A stretch of DNA of 64,000 nt from Acidobacteriaceae bacterium (GTDB lineage: Bacteria; Acidobacteriota; Terriglobia; Terriglobales; Acidobacteriaceae): assembly GCA_030049955.1 (NCBI GenBank), contig JASIJX010000177.1, positions 10,670-74,669 of the forward strand, given 5' to 3'. Made by a program: the position numbers and the translations under genes. Below, one piece after another: positions 1 to 8,577 of the stretch (within the stretch, counting starts at the first letter, position 1; each line of letters begins with the position of its first letter). The notes beneath the pieces are model-generated. The model saw only the letters and a list, made by a program, of their open reading frames with translations, was not told where the DNA came from and ran no database searches.

Positions 1-64
1 GTTGCCCCTGCTCTTCGGGCCGATTGGGCGCGGTGTCCAAGATTGGTGCGGGTGTCGTGGTCAT
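1..64 (-). CDS. N-terminus of an unidentified protein (partial)
   Basis: Only the first 21 codons lie in the window; the gene runs off the left edge. The ATG at 62-64 is preceded by a strong ribosome binding site (GGAGG, seven bases upstream on the minus strand), which is why I trust it as a start. The visible residues are polar and proline-rich and give no family. It lies 39 bases downstream of the phosphohexomutase stop on the same strand, so it is probably the next gene of the leftward operon. Function unknown. Confidence 0.55.
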   Translation of the reverse strand, partial: MTTTPAPILDTAPNRPEEQGQ

Positions 65-103
65 TTTGGTACCTCCATTTGTGGGAGAAAATGCTGAATA
101 AAT

Positions 104-1513
104 TCAGAGTGCGCCGGTTTCAACAATTGCCCGGCCGAGTTGCATAGCAGCTTCCGGCAACGCGTGCACGCATTGCGCTATCATCCGCTCGTATCCGTTT
201 GAGGAGAAGCCTTCGATGCGTAATGAAAGGACTGGCTCGGTGCCCGACTCGCGCACCAGGACAATTCCATCTCCCGTTGCAAAGCGCATTCCATCAATTC
301 GTGTAATGGTCGCATCTGGCATCAAGCCGGCTAAGACGTCACAGGCCATCGCATAGGGCAGCACAGTGGCGGGAATGCGAATCTCCGGCGTGCTGAAGAT
401 GCGCGGCAATGATCGGCGAAGATCTCGCAACTCACCCCGCTTACGAACCTGATCGAGCAGAAAAAGAGCGGCAAACAATCCATCATCGCCGCCATTCAAT
501 TCACTAAAGAAATAATGTCCGCAGGCATCCAGGCCAAGCAACGCGCCCTCGGCGGCCACCCGGCTGCGCATGAATGCATGCCCCGTGCGTTCCAGCAACG
601 GCATTCCTCCGCGTGTGAGAATCGCCCGGCCAACGGCGTCAGAACACTTGATATCCACCACCATTTTCGTGTTCGCGCCGTCTGTCTGCTCGAGCAGAAG
701 AGCGTGCGCAAGCAGAATCGAAATTTCATCTGCGGAGACGAAGCTGCCCTCCTCGTCGACAAAAGCCACGCGATCGCCGTCACCATCCCACGCGATGCCG
801 ATTGCGCCGGCCAGGGCGCGCACCACTTCACGCAAGCGCGAAAGATTCTCTGCACTATTGCAATCCGGCGAGCGATCAGGGAAATTTCCGTCCGGGAGGC
901 ACGAGATGCAATCCACTGAAAAGCCAAGCGTGCGAAACACCGTGGGTGCTATCTCCGACCACGCGCCGTTCCCCGCATCGAGTACCACGCGCATCGGTCC
1001 GCATCCCTGGAAATGCCGCCAGCGTTCCAATATCCAGTGCACATAAGCAGGCCGCGGGTCCATTTTTTCGACGCGCCCGCTCGCGCTCCCCATATCTGCG
1101 CGGAGAGCGCGTGACTCAGCCAGCGCGCGAATCTCCAGCAGCTTTTCCGGTGTCATCGGCGCCGACTGCAACATAAGCTTGAGTCCGTTATCCGCGGGCG
1201 GATTATGCGATGCCGTGACCATCAGCATCGCATCCGCGCGCAGGTGTTGCGCGGCAAAGTAGGCCACGGGCGTTGGGAGCAGGCCCGCATCCAGTACACG
1301 CGCGCCGGCGCGGGCGAGCCCCTCGATGAGTGCGCTTTTCAAATCGGGAGTACTGAGCCTGAAATCCCCACCAGCAACCACCAGCGCTCCCGGCTCAAGC
1401 AGCGTGCCCACAGCGGAGCCGATATCGCAGAATAAGCCGGGAGAAACCAAGTCAGGATACGAGCCGCGAAGGTCGCATGGTTTCCAGGGATCCACTTGAA
1501 GAGCAGTTGTCAT
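104..1513 (-). CDS. Phosphohexomutase (phosphomannomutase/phosphoglucomutase family)
   Basis: A 469-residue alpha-D-phosphohexomutase that should move phosphate between C1 and C6 (or C1 and C5) of a sugar phosphate in the cytoplasm. The active-site serine loop TASHNPP lies near residue 102, the metal-binding loop DGDGDR near residue 245 and the phosphate-binding loop RESGTEPVL near residue 425; the length is normal for the family. Its ATG overlaps the stop of the DUF1045 gene by four bases (ATGA), so the two are translationally coupled. Sequence alone does not separate mannose, glucose or pentose substrates. Its place in a phosphonate-linked operon suggests, as inference only, that it may act on a ribose phosphate made by the C-P lyase route. 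Confidence 0.9.
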   Translation of the reverse strand: MTTALQVDPWKPCDLRGSYPDLVSPGLFCDIGSAVGTLLEPGALVVAGGDFRLSTPDLKSALIEGLARAGARVLDAGLLPTPVAYFAAQHLRADAMLMVTASHNPPADNGLKLMLQSAPMTPEKLLEIRALAESRALRADMGSASGRVEKMDPRPAYVHWILERWRHFQGCGPMRVVLDAGNGAWSEIAPTVFRTLGFSVDCISCLPDGNFPDRSPDCNSAENLSRLREVVRALAGAIGIAWDGDGDRVAFVDEEGSFVSADEISILLAHALLLEQTDGANTKMVVDIKCSDAVGRAILTRGGMPLLERTGHAFMRSRVAAEGALLGLDACGHYFFSELNGGDDGLFAALFLLDQVRKRGELRDLRRSLPRIFSTPEIRIPATVLPYAMACDVLAGLMPDATITRIDGMRFATGDGIVLVRESGTEPVLSLRIEGFSSNGYERMIAQCVHALPEAAMQLGRAIVETGAL

Positions 1514-2223
1514 CGAGACCTCAGGGAGACGCGGTCAATCTCGCGAAATGGAGCCCCGGGCTGCGACTCGTGAAAGATACAAACCGAATCCACAGCCAAT
1601 GGCTGCGGGTTGATTGAAGCGAAGCGTTCGCGCAGGTGCTGTTCGAGCGGTTGCAACGCCTGTGCAGGCAATGATGCGGTGAGCGACATGTGGAACTTCC
1701 ATGTATCAAATACATATGGATAACCCCAGCGAAGAACGTGTTCCCGCTCGCGCGCCGATAGTCCATTGCTCAAACGCCGGTCCAACTCTTCTGCAGTCGA
1801 GCTAGCCCGAAATCTGTCGAATTGGGCGACGCACTCGGCCGCGAGGCGGGCAAACTGCCCGCTTGGTTCCACGAGCGTGAGTGCAAGAAAGTTCCCGAGT
1901 ATTCCTATTGCGAGCGCAGGCGCTTCGAATCCGTTATGTGCCGTCGCAAAATCGCGCAGTGCGGCTTGCAAATCCTCCAACCGCGCGCCCTCGGCCAGGC
2001 GGAACGGCGGCTTGAGCGTTGCATGAAATCCATAACGCCGCGGGCTCTCGGTAACCTCCAGCCAGTGTTCGCGACTCAGATGAGGAGGTAAACCAGGATC
2101 GAGAAATTTTCCGGAGACGGCATCGCGTCCCAGCCACCTGCTTCCCAATTCATGTAGACGGGCTTCGGGAGCCGGAGAAAAATAGATACTGTACCGGGAT
2201 GTGCTTCCATTTCGTTCTGACAT
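1510..2223 (-). CDS. Phosphonate-operon 2H phosphoesterase-like protein (DUF1045)
   Basis: A 237-residue protein of the DUF1045 / TIGR03223 family found in phn operons of other bacteria. Two histidine motifs typical of the 2H phosphoesterase fold are visible: HATLKPPF near residue 65 and HMSLT near residue 175. 2H enzymes usually open cyclic phosphodiesters. The C-P lyase route makes 5-phosphoribosyl 1,2-cyclic phosphate, which E. coli opens with PhnP; PhnP is not in this window, so this protein is a candidate replacement (inference). The reading frame is open further upstream, but I chose the ATG at 2221-2223 because it clears the preceding ABC gene and has AGGA ten bases before it. It overlaps the phosphohexomutase by four bases. 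Confidence 0.82.
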   Translation of the reverse strand: MSERNGSTSRYSIYFSPAPEARLHELGSRWLGRDAVSGKFLDPGLPPHLSREHWLEVTESPRRYGFHATLKPPFRLAEGARLEDLQAALRDFATAHNGFEAPALAIGILGNFLALTLVEPSGQFARLAAECVAQFDRFRASSTAEELDRRLSNGLSAREREHVLRWGYPYVFDTWKFHMSLTASLPAQALQPLEQHLRERFASINPQPLAVDSVCIFHESQPGAPFREIDRVSLRSR

Positions 2224-2245
2224 CGTTGCCGAGTCCTGACTTAAA

Positions 2246-4189
2246 CTATTGCGCATGCTCGTAAGCATAACCGTTTGACGAGGCGCGGCCTGATTGTACG
2301 GCGCCGTTGGGTTCTGGTATTCCCGCAGTCGCCTGCGTCGCATTTTGAAAGCCGAACTGAATCTGAAACAACCGCCAGTACAGGCCGCGTAGTTCCATAA
2401 GCTGCTCGTGATTGCCCGATTCCGCCACTCTGCCTTTGTGCATTACCAGAATGCGGTCCGCGGTGAGCACAGTGGATAGCCGGTGCGCAATGAGGATGGA
2501 CGTCCTGCCGCGCAACAGCCGGCCCATGGCTGCACGGATGCGTGCTTCGGTCTCGAGATCGATATTTGCGGTCGCTTCATCGAGCAGCAGGAAGAGCGGA
2601 TCGTGTGCCAGTGCGCGGGCAAATGCGATCATCTGCTTCTGACCGGTGGAAAGATTATCACCGCGTTCGTGCACCCAGGTCTCGATACCATCGCGCAGAT
2701 GCTCCAGCATCGCATCCAGTCCAATCTCCTGGGCCGCGCGCCGCGCGTCCTCTTCGCCCAGGGTTTCAGAACCGAAGCGAATGTTGTCGAGGATCGTTCC
2801 CTCGCGCACGTACGTGTCCTGCAGCACAACGCCAAACAGCCGGCGCAAGTCAGAGGAATGCATCTCCTGAACATTCACGCCGCCAATGCGAATGACGCCG
2901 CGTTGCGGCCGGTAAAAGCGCAGCAGCAAATTGCTGAGCGTGGTCTTGCCTGCGCCCGTATGGCCGACGATCGCCAGCATCTCGCCTTCCCGGACATGAA
3001 AGCTGATATCGTTCAGCACCCAGCGGCCAGGCTTATAGGCGAACCATACGTTCTCAAACGTGATGGCTGCACCTTCCGGCTTCGCCAGGGCAGATGCAGG
3101 CAGTTCCTCCAGGGCTTCGGTGTCGAGCAGCGCAAACACCTTCTCGGCTGAAACAATGCTCGTTTGCAGAATGCCATATCGTTCGCTGATTTCCTGAATG
3201 GGGCGCAGAAACCGGCTTCCGTATTGCAGGAATGCCACCAGCGTACCGATGGTCAGATGACCGCCACGAAGTAGATACGCACCCACGATAAGCAAACCCG
3301 CCTGCGAGATTGTGCCCAGCAACTCGACAGAAGGCATGAACCACGCGTTGGCCGTCACCCACTCCTTTGACGCCTCCATGTGTTCGCGATTGATTCCGTC
3401 AAAGGTTTCCAGGCTGGGAAGCTGGCGATTGAACAGATGCACCACATAGATGCCATTCACATGTTCGGCGATGAATGCATTGATACGAGCCAGCAAAATA
3501 CGGACCCGTTGTTGGCTCTTCGTGATGATCTGCCGAAAGACGGTTGAAAGAACCAGAAATACCGGGATGACTGCGGCCAGCACCAGCGTTAGATGCGCAT
3601 TCACCCGCAGCATGGCGGCCAGAAAGAAGATAGTCATCACGGCATTGGCCAACAGCGCCACCACTCCGTTGGCGAAGAGATCATTCAGTGCCTCCACGTC
3701 CGTCGTCAGGCGGGTTACCAGCCGTCCTGCAGGAGTCACGTCGTAATAGCTGATAGGCAGCCGATGCAGGTGCTGGAGCAACTGGCGCCTAAGATCTGCC
3801 ATCGCCTTCTGGCCCGTCCATTGCGCCAGAAAATTCTGCGTGCTGTCGATGAGTAGTATGAGCGCGAGCACGCCCAGATATACGAGTGACAACAGTGCGA
3901 GACCGGGAGTGGAGGCCTGTGGCAGCCAAGCCACAAACGCGCCACTTTCGGCGCGATGGCCCAGGAAGTAGACGTCGATAGCGACAGAAATCACCAGCGG
4001 GTTCAGAATCTGCAAAAGCGTGGAAGTAAGCGAGCAGACAAGCGAAGCTGCAACGGCAATCCAATAAGGAACCAGCAGCCGCAAAAGCCGGAGTAGCAGG
4101 TACCAATCACGCACCTGGCCGATGGCTTCGTCGTGAAAGCCGGCTCGTCCGGCATGCCGGAGCGGCTGGCTGATTGCCGGAGCACTCAC
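2246..4189 (-). CDS. ABC exporter half-transporter, BmrD/YheH-like
   Basis: A 647-residue membrane-ATPase fusion: six predicted membrane segments in about residues 30-340 and an ATPase domain after residue 370. Walker A is GHTGAGKTT, Walker B is LFLLLDEATANID with its catalytic glutamate, and the H-loop histidine is in LIAHRLST. The signature motif reads LSTGQ instead of LSGGQ. Together with the aspartate in the Walker B of its partner this is the pattern of heterodimeric exporters such as BmrC/BmrD and TM287/288, in which one ATP site is degenerate. The start overlaps the stop of the partner gene by four bases. Substrate unknown; drugs, lipids or peptides are typical of the family. Confidence 0.88.
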   Translation of the reverse strand: MSAPAISQPLRHAGRAGFHDEAIGQVRDWYLLLRLLRLLVPYWIAVAASLVCSLTSTLLQILNPLVISVAIDVYFLGHRAESGAFVAWLPQASTPGLALLSLVYLGVLALILLIDSTQNFLAQWTGQKAMADLRRQLLQHLHRLPISYYDVTPAGRLVTRLTTDVEALNDLFANGVVALLANAVMTIFFLAAMLRVNAHLTLVLAAVIPVFLVLSTVFRQIITKSQQRVRILLARINAFIAEHVNGIYVVHLFNRQLPSLETFDGINREHMEASKEWVTANAWFMPSVELLGTISQAGLLIVGAYLLRGGHLTIGTLVAFLQYGSRFLRPIQEISERYGILQTSIVSAEKVFALLDTEALEELPASALAKPEGAAITFENVWFAYKPGRWVLNDISFHVREGEMLAIVGHTGAGKTTLSNLLLRFYRPQRGVIRIGGVNVQEMHSSDLRRLFGVVLQDTYVREGTILDNIRFGSETLGEEDARRAAQEIGLDAMLEHLRDGIETWVHERGDNLSTGQKQMIAFARALAHDPLFLLLDEATANIDLETEARIRAAMGRLLRGRTSILIAHRLSTVLTADRILVMHKGRVAESGNHEQLMELRGLYWRLFQIQFGFQNATQATAGIPEPNGAVQSGRASSNGYAYEHAQ

Positions 4190-6006
4190 ATAACCTCCAG
4201 TTCTTCTTCGAGCACCTGCAAGCGTGCCAGCCGGGCGTAGTGGCCGTCTTTTTCCAGCAGGTCGAAGTGCGTGCCATGCTCCTCGATGCGGCCGTGTTTG
4301 AGAAGAATGATATGGTCGGCCTGCATGGCCGTCGCCACGCGGTGTGTAATCAGGATCGTAGTGCGTTCGGCCATCAGGCTCTTGAGATGGGCAAGAATCC
4401 GCTGCTCCGTCACGGAGTCCACGCTTGAAAGCGCATCGTCAAGCACCAGGATGCGCGGGTTCTTGAGAATCGCTCGGGCGATGGCGATACGCTGCTTTTG
4501 GCCGCCAGAGAGCATGATGCCGCGCTCGCCGACGACGGTGTCAAAGCCCTCCGGCAAAGCTGCCAGGTCAGGATCGAGCCCGGCGATTGTCGCCGCCTGC
4601 CGGATTTCCTCTTCCGACACTTCCTTTACGCCGAGAGCAATGTTTTCCGCAAGCGTCATACTGAACAGGAATGTTTCCTGCGGCACTACGCCCACCAGCG
4701 CGCGCACGGCCGCGACGGGCATCTTGCGGCAATCCATCCCGTCAAAGCACACGCGACCCTCGCCGGGATCGATGGTTCGCGTAATCAACTTCACCAGCGT
4801 GCTCTTGCCGGCTCCGGATTCGCCGAGAATGGCGAGGGTGGAGCCGGCAGCAATCTCCAGATCAATCGTGTTGAGGGCCGCATGCGCACCATAAAAGACG
4901 CTCACGTTGCGCAGCGATATGCCACCCGCAGATCCGGAATCGTGCCTGTGCTTGGCACCCGGCTCGAGCCAGTGGCCCGGGTCGATCTCCGGTGTTTCGT
5001 CGAAGAGCAGCTGCAGCCTGGCTACTGAAGCCATTCCCCGCTGCATCATGTTCACCACACGGCCGAGCGAAGAGATGGGTCGCACCAGCATAGCCATATA
5101 GGTGGTGAACATGACGAAGTTGGGCACGCTTAGCCTATGAGCTAGTACCAGCGCGCCGCCGTACCACAGCACAATAAGCGTCGAAATTCCAGTGATGAAC
5201 GTCAGCAGCGGATCGAGCGTGCTGGAATAGAGACCCAGTATGCAGTTCGACCGCACGTACGACCGGTTCATCCCCTCAAATCGATCCTGCTCGGACTTTT
5301 CCCGGACAAAGGAGCGCACCACGCGCGCGCCGGCGATCGTTTGCTGCACCGCCGCGCTCATTGTGGAAAACAGCGCCTGAATCCTGTCGAACCTTCGGCG
5401 AATTATTGCGCCAAACCACATCAGCAGGAACACCGCGAGAGGAGAAGGCAGCATTGCCGCCAAGGTTAACCGCCAGTTCACCGAGGCCATAACCACAATC
5501 GCGACCGGAAGAGCGATCAGCGATTCCAAAAGAGAAGCCATGCCGGGCCCGAGCATCATCCGAACAGCATTCAGGTCATTCGTGGCCGAGGCCATCACAT
5601 CACCCGAGCGCGTGTGCCCCCAGAACGATGCATCCAGGCGAAACAGATGCGTCAGCAGATCCTTGCGCATAGCGTACTCCACGCTGCGCGAGGTGCCGAT
5701 GAGGTGAAGGCGGGCTAGCGTCTGAAAACCGGACCGGGGAATGGCCACGGCCACTATGCCCAAGCTGATCCACGCAATGTTCGAAATAGCGTGGGGATTG
5801 CTGCTCGCGTGCGTAAGCGCGCGAATGGCCGCACGAATAAGCAAAGGGATGGCGAAAGCAACACCATCCCGGCCTACCATACCCATTACGCCGAGGGCGA
5901 AGGAGCGCGGATGGACCTTGAGGTAATTCCAGACAAAGCCGATGCGGCGGTGGACAGGAACGCGGGCTTCGCTCTGCACAAAGTGGCTGGCGAGGGTAGG
6001 CGGCAC
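4186..6006 (-). CDS. ABC exporter half-transporter, BmrC/YheI-like
   Basis: A 606-residue partner of the next gene: membrane domain in about residues 30-320, ATPase domain after residue 360. Walker A is GESGAGKST, the signature is LSGGQKQR and the H-loop is LITHRVAT. In Walker B (ILVLDDALSSVD) the catalytic glutamate is replaced by aspartate, marking the degenerate ATP site of a heterodimeric exporter. Translation appears to start at a GTG (6004-6006) only a few bases after GGAG; no in-frame ATG lies close by. It is the first gene of the leftward operon and faces the phn operon across a shared promoter region, which links the exporter to phosphonate metabolism by regulation if not by function. 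Confidence 0.87.
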   Translation of the reverse strand: MPPTLASHFVQSEARVPVHRRIGFVWNYLKVHPRSFALGVMGMVGRDGVAFAIPLLIRAAIRALTHASSNPHAISNIAWISLGIVAVAIPRSGFQTLARLHLIGTSRSVEYAMRKDLLTHLFRLDASFWGHTRSGDVMASATNDLNAVRMMLGPGMASLLESLIALPVAIVVMASVNWRLTLAAMLPSPLAVFLLMWFGAIIRRRFDRIQALFSTMSAAVQQTIAGARVVRSFVREKSEQDRFEGMNRSYVRSNCILGLYSSTLDPLLTFITGISTLIVLWYGGALVLAHRLSVPNFVMFTTYMAMLVRPISSLGRVVNMMQRGMASVARLQLLFDETPEIDPGHWLEPGAKHRHDSGSAGGISLRNVSVFYGAHAALNTIDLEIAAGSTLAILGESGAGKSTLVKLITRTIDPGEGRVCFDGMDCRKMPVAAVRALVGVVPQETFLFSMTLAENIALGVKEVSEEEIRQAATIAGLDPDLAALPEGFDTVVGERGIMLSGGQKQRIAIARAILKNPRILVLDDALSSVDSVTEQRILAHLKSLMAERTTILITHRVATAMQADHIILLKHGRIEEHGTHFDLLEKDGHYARLARLQVLEEELEVM

Positions 6007-6019
6007 GTCTCCATATTAG

Positions 6020-6031
6020 TACGTATACGAA
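6020..6031 (+). promoter_or_regulatory. Putative operator half (TACGTATACGAA)
   Basis: The site TACGTATACGAA contains the palindrome CGTATACG and is the exact inverse of the site at 6167-6178. It lies 14 bases before the GTG start of the leftward exporter gene, where a bound repressor would block transcription or initiation. GTATAC-centred palindromes are common targets of GntR/HutC-type regulators, the family of PhnF; this assignment is an inference. Confidence 0.45.
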
Positions 6032-6166
6032 TTATTGTTTATGAAATTTATGTTGCATACCCAAGGCGCGGCCGCCCGGTTCGGTCACATCCGAGAACTC
6101 TGGCTTTTACATGCTTTTCACGCCGTCTTAAAACAATTTCTTCTGCGCCGTGACATGATCATCTCG

Positions 6167-6178
6167 TTCGTATACGTA
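6167..6178 (-). promoter_or_regulatory. Putative operator half (inverse copy)
   Basis: Reads TTCGTATACGTA on the plus strand, the reverse complement of 6020-6031, and sits 100 bases before phnG. A perfect 12-base inverted match within a 270-base spacer is unlikely by chance and fits one regulator acting on both operons. Confidence 0.45.
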
Positions 6179-6277
6179 TCAGTTCAGATTCAAAGCGCCT
6201 TCGTCTTCTGATCTCTTGGCATTTTGGCGCAGCCGGGCCGATTCAAACCAACCGGAAATTGGAGCAACTTTCATTCA

Positions 6278-6760
6278 ATGAGCAGCGAATCCATGAACGG
6301 AAGTTCTGGGAACGGGAGTTCCGCCGCCCACGCTATGAGCGCCGCTGGCCCCGATTACACCTTATGTGAGTGCGAGCTGCAGTCGTTGCAGCGGCTGGTC
6401 TCCAGGCTCGAGCAATCGCACACCGTAACCGTGCGCAAGAGTCCTTCCATCTGCCTCACTATGATTCCCGCCGAAGACTCGCTCGAGGGGCAGAAGTTCT
6501 ATTTGGGCGAAGCGCTCACCACCGAGTGTGAAGTGACGGTGGACGGTCTCGATGGATTCGGACTTTGCCTCGGCGATGAGCCGGTGCGGGCATATTCGCT
6601 CGCGGTAGTTGATGCGCTGCTGCACGGAGGCCGTGCCGTCCCGCAGGAAATCGAATCCTTTCTGCGCGAGCACGGCGAGAGAGTTGCGCGTCGCGATCGG
6701 GATGAGTTCGATCTGATCCTCCAGACGCAGGTCGACTTCAAGCTGATGGAGGAAGCATGA
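6278..6760 (+). CDS. phnG: C-P lyase core subunit PhnG
   Basis: A 160-residue homologue of PhnG, part of the PhnGHIJ core complex that couples methylphosphonate-type substrates to ribose 5-triphosphate. The family pattern is clear in the middle: TECEVTVDGLDG near residue 85, followed by the segment that aligns with the conserved helix (RAYSLAVVDALL). The frame is open to a TTG at 6224, but I chose the ATG at 6278, preceded by GGAG, because this gives the family's usual length plus about ten residues. A serine/glycine-rich N-terminal tail (residues 1-25) is not part of the family fold. First gene of the phn operon; it overlaps phnH by four bases. Confidence 0.88.
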   Translation: MSSESMNGSSGNGSSAAHAMSAAGPDYTLCECELQSLQRLVSRLEQSHTVTVRKSPSICLTMIPAEDSLEGQKFYLGEALTTECEVTVDGLDGFGLCLGDEPVRAYSLAVVDALLHGGRAVPQEIESFLREHGERVARRDRDEFDLILQTQVDFKLMEEA

Positions 6761-7380
6761 GCGCACCCGCTGCTGTGGCGCCTTACGATCCGGTATTTGA
6801 CGCGCAGAAACACTACCGCATTTTGCTCGATTGTACCGCGCGTCCCGGCACCATCGGCCAGCTTGACGATGTCGGCCTCGTAATCCCACGGCAGCTCAAC
6901 CGCGCATCGGCATTTCTGGCCCTCACGCTGCTCAGCGCCGATTCCATGTTTTGTCTTGTTGATGGCGAGCAAGACGCGGTGGAGTTCTTCCGCCGCGAAA
7001 CACTCGCCGCGCCGGCAACAGTCGAGAAAGCCGATTTTGTATTTCTCGCCGATCCCTACCGCATTGAGGCGATTGATTGCGCCCGCACAGGTGCACTCGC
7101 CTTTCCGGAGCAGGGCGCGACGGTGATTATGCAAGTGGCGGGACTTTCTCCCGCGCCCATGCCCAACGCGATTCGACTTACCCTCACGGGGCCGGGAATC
7201 GAGACGCAGACTGCAGTATTCGTCTCCGGCGCGACCGAATCTCTCTTTGAGGCGCTGGGCAAACACAATACCGAGTTTCCTCTGGGCATCGATTCTTACC
7301 TGACCTGCGACAGTCTTTCGGCGGGTCCATGCGTGCTGGCTCTGCCTCGCACAACGCGCATTCGCTGCGAGCGTGTTTAG
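6757..7380 (+). CDS. phnH: C-P lyase core subunit PhnH
   Basis: A 207-residue PhnH. The N-terminal YDPVFDAQKHYRILLDCTA and the following ARPGTI segment are characteristic of the family; total length is close to the 194 residues of the E. coli protein. PhnH forms a dimer-like scaffold within the PhnGHIJ core and is essential for C-P cleavage in E. coli though it has no known catalytic residues. The ATG overlaps the phnG stop (ATGA), so the two are coupled, as expected for subunits of one complex. Confidence 0.9.
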   Translation: MSAPAAVAPYDPVFDAQKHYRILLDCTARPGTIGQLDDVGLVIPRQLNRASAFLALTLLSADSMFCLVDGEQDAVEFFRRETLAAPATVEKADFVFLADPYRIEAIDCARTGALAFPEQGATVIMQVAGLSPAPMPNAIRLTLTGPGIETQTAVFVSGATESLFEALGKHNTEFPLGIDSYLTCDSLSAGPCVLALPRTTRIRCERV

Positions 7381-7416
7381 CGGCAGCCGGAATAAGGCTG
7401 CGGAAATGAGTATGAG

Positions 7417-8577
7417 ATGGGATACGTAGCGGTCAAGGGCGGACAAGACGCCATTGAAAATGCGAACAAGTTGGTCGATTACTTCCGCTGGAAGGGAAGG
7501 ACCGAACCGATCGGGGTGGACCAGGCACGCACGCAGATGCGTCTCGCCGTGGATCGCGCCATGGGTGAGGGCTCGCTCTACGCTCCTGAGCATGCGGCCC
7601 TGGCACTGCTGCAGGTGGAAGGTGACTCATTCGAGGCGGCATTTCATCTCCGCGCCTATCGCGCCACGCTCGAGCGCCGGTATTTCTCTGAAACTCTCAA
7701 CACGCGCGAAATGTTCGTGCATCGCCGCATCTCATCCACCTTCCGCGAGATTCCCGGAGGCCAGATTCTCGGACCCACCAGAGACTACTCCTTCCGGCTT
7801 CTGAATCCAGCACTGCTCAACGCCAGTCTCGGCTCCATCGAAACATTCATCGAGGGGCTGCGCGAGGAAGTTGATCCGGCCAAGCTGCACGGCATGACGA
7901 CCTATAAGAAAGTCATCGACATCTTCCTCAACGAAGGCCTGATGAGCCGGCAGCCGCGCCCCGATGAAGACCGCCGCGTCTTCGACGTGACACGCGAGGC
8001 AATCAAATTCCCCGTACCACGCTCGGCGGTGCTGCAGATGCTTGCCCGCTCCGAGACCGGCGCGCTGATGTGCATGGCCTACAGCACCATGCGCGGCTTC
8101 GGCGACTCGCATGGCACTGTGGGCGAGCTGCGCGTGGGTGAAGTGCCGGTTCGCATTGTAGACAGGCGCGGCCGCAAGCGCTATGTGGGCAAGATCAAAG
8201 TGACAGAAACCGAGATGGTGGGCGGCGGAAGGCGCCGATCGGCACAGGCCGGCAACCGCAGCGGCGGTGAAGAGCCGGTACTTTCCATCGGCTACGGGTT
8301 GTGCTTCGGCCAGAACGAAACCAAGGGCATCTGCATGGGTATGGTCGAAAGCGCGCTACGCAGTCCCAACCCAGACAACCCCGCCAACAATCAGGAGTTC
8401 GTCCTCTATCACACGGAAGTGATCGAAGCCTACGGCTTCACCAATCACCTCAAATTACCCCACTATGTCACGTTCCAGGCCGGCCTTGAAAGCGCGCGCC
8501 GTGTTGCACGGTTGAAAGAGGCGTCGCGAGAGAGCGTTGCTGTGGGCACTGGCGCCGCGGAGGAAGACAATGATTGA
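7417..8577 (+). CDS. phnI: C-P lyase core subunit PhnI
   Basis: A 386-residue PhnI. In E. coli PhnI, with PhnG, PhnH and PhnL, exchanges the adenine of ATP for the phosphonate to give ribose 1-phosphonate 5-triphosphate. The N-terminus MGYVAVKGGQDAI is typical, and the two metal-binding histidines near the C-terminus are kept in NHLKLPHYVTFQ (about residues 345-356). A glycine- and arginine-rich loop around residues 268-288 and an acidic C-terminal tail make it about 30 residues longer than the E. coli protein. A 36-base gap separates it from phnH; its 3' end overlaps phnJ by eight bases. Confidence 0.92.
   Translation: MGYVAVKGGQDAIENANKLVDYFRWKGRTEPIGVDQARTQMRLAVDRAMGEGSLYAPEHAALALLQVEGDSFEAAFHLRAYRATLERRYFSETLNTREMFVHRRISSTFREIPGGQILGPTRDYSFRLLNPALLNASLGSIETFIEGLREEVDPAKLHGMTTYKKVIDIFLNEGLMSRQPRPDEDRRVFDVTREAIKFPVPRSAVLQMLARSETGALMCMAYSTMRGFGDSHGTVGELRVGEVPVRIVDRRGRKRYVGKIKVTETEMVGGGRRRSAQAGNRSGGEEPVLSIGYGLCFGQNETKGICMGMVESALRSPNPDNPANNQEFVLYHTEVIEAYGFTNHLKLPHYVTFQAGLESARRVARLKEASRESVAVGTGAAEEDND

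Larger units (their letters stand above)
6007..6277. promoter_or_regulatory. Divergent promoter region between exporter and phn operons
   Basis: A 271-base AT-richer spacer between two operons that point away from each other. It holds an inverted pair of 12-base sites, one close to the exporter start and one about 100 bases before phnG. I found no clear Pho box (two direct CTGTCAT-like repeats). No regulator gene is adjacent; a phnF-like gene would be expected in many phn operons and is missing here. Confidence 0.6.

Noticed and set aside
2483..3151. Long plus-strand open frame (222 codons) inside the exporter gene
   Set aside because: It lies wholly antisense to a protein with all ABC motifs and has no family features of its own; high GC content opens such frames.
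6499..7593. 364-codon minus-strand frame across phnG-phnH-phnI
   Set aside because: It crosses three well-supported genes on the other strand and reads as low-complexity arginine/serine-rich sequence.
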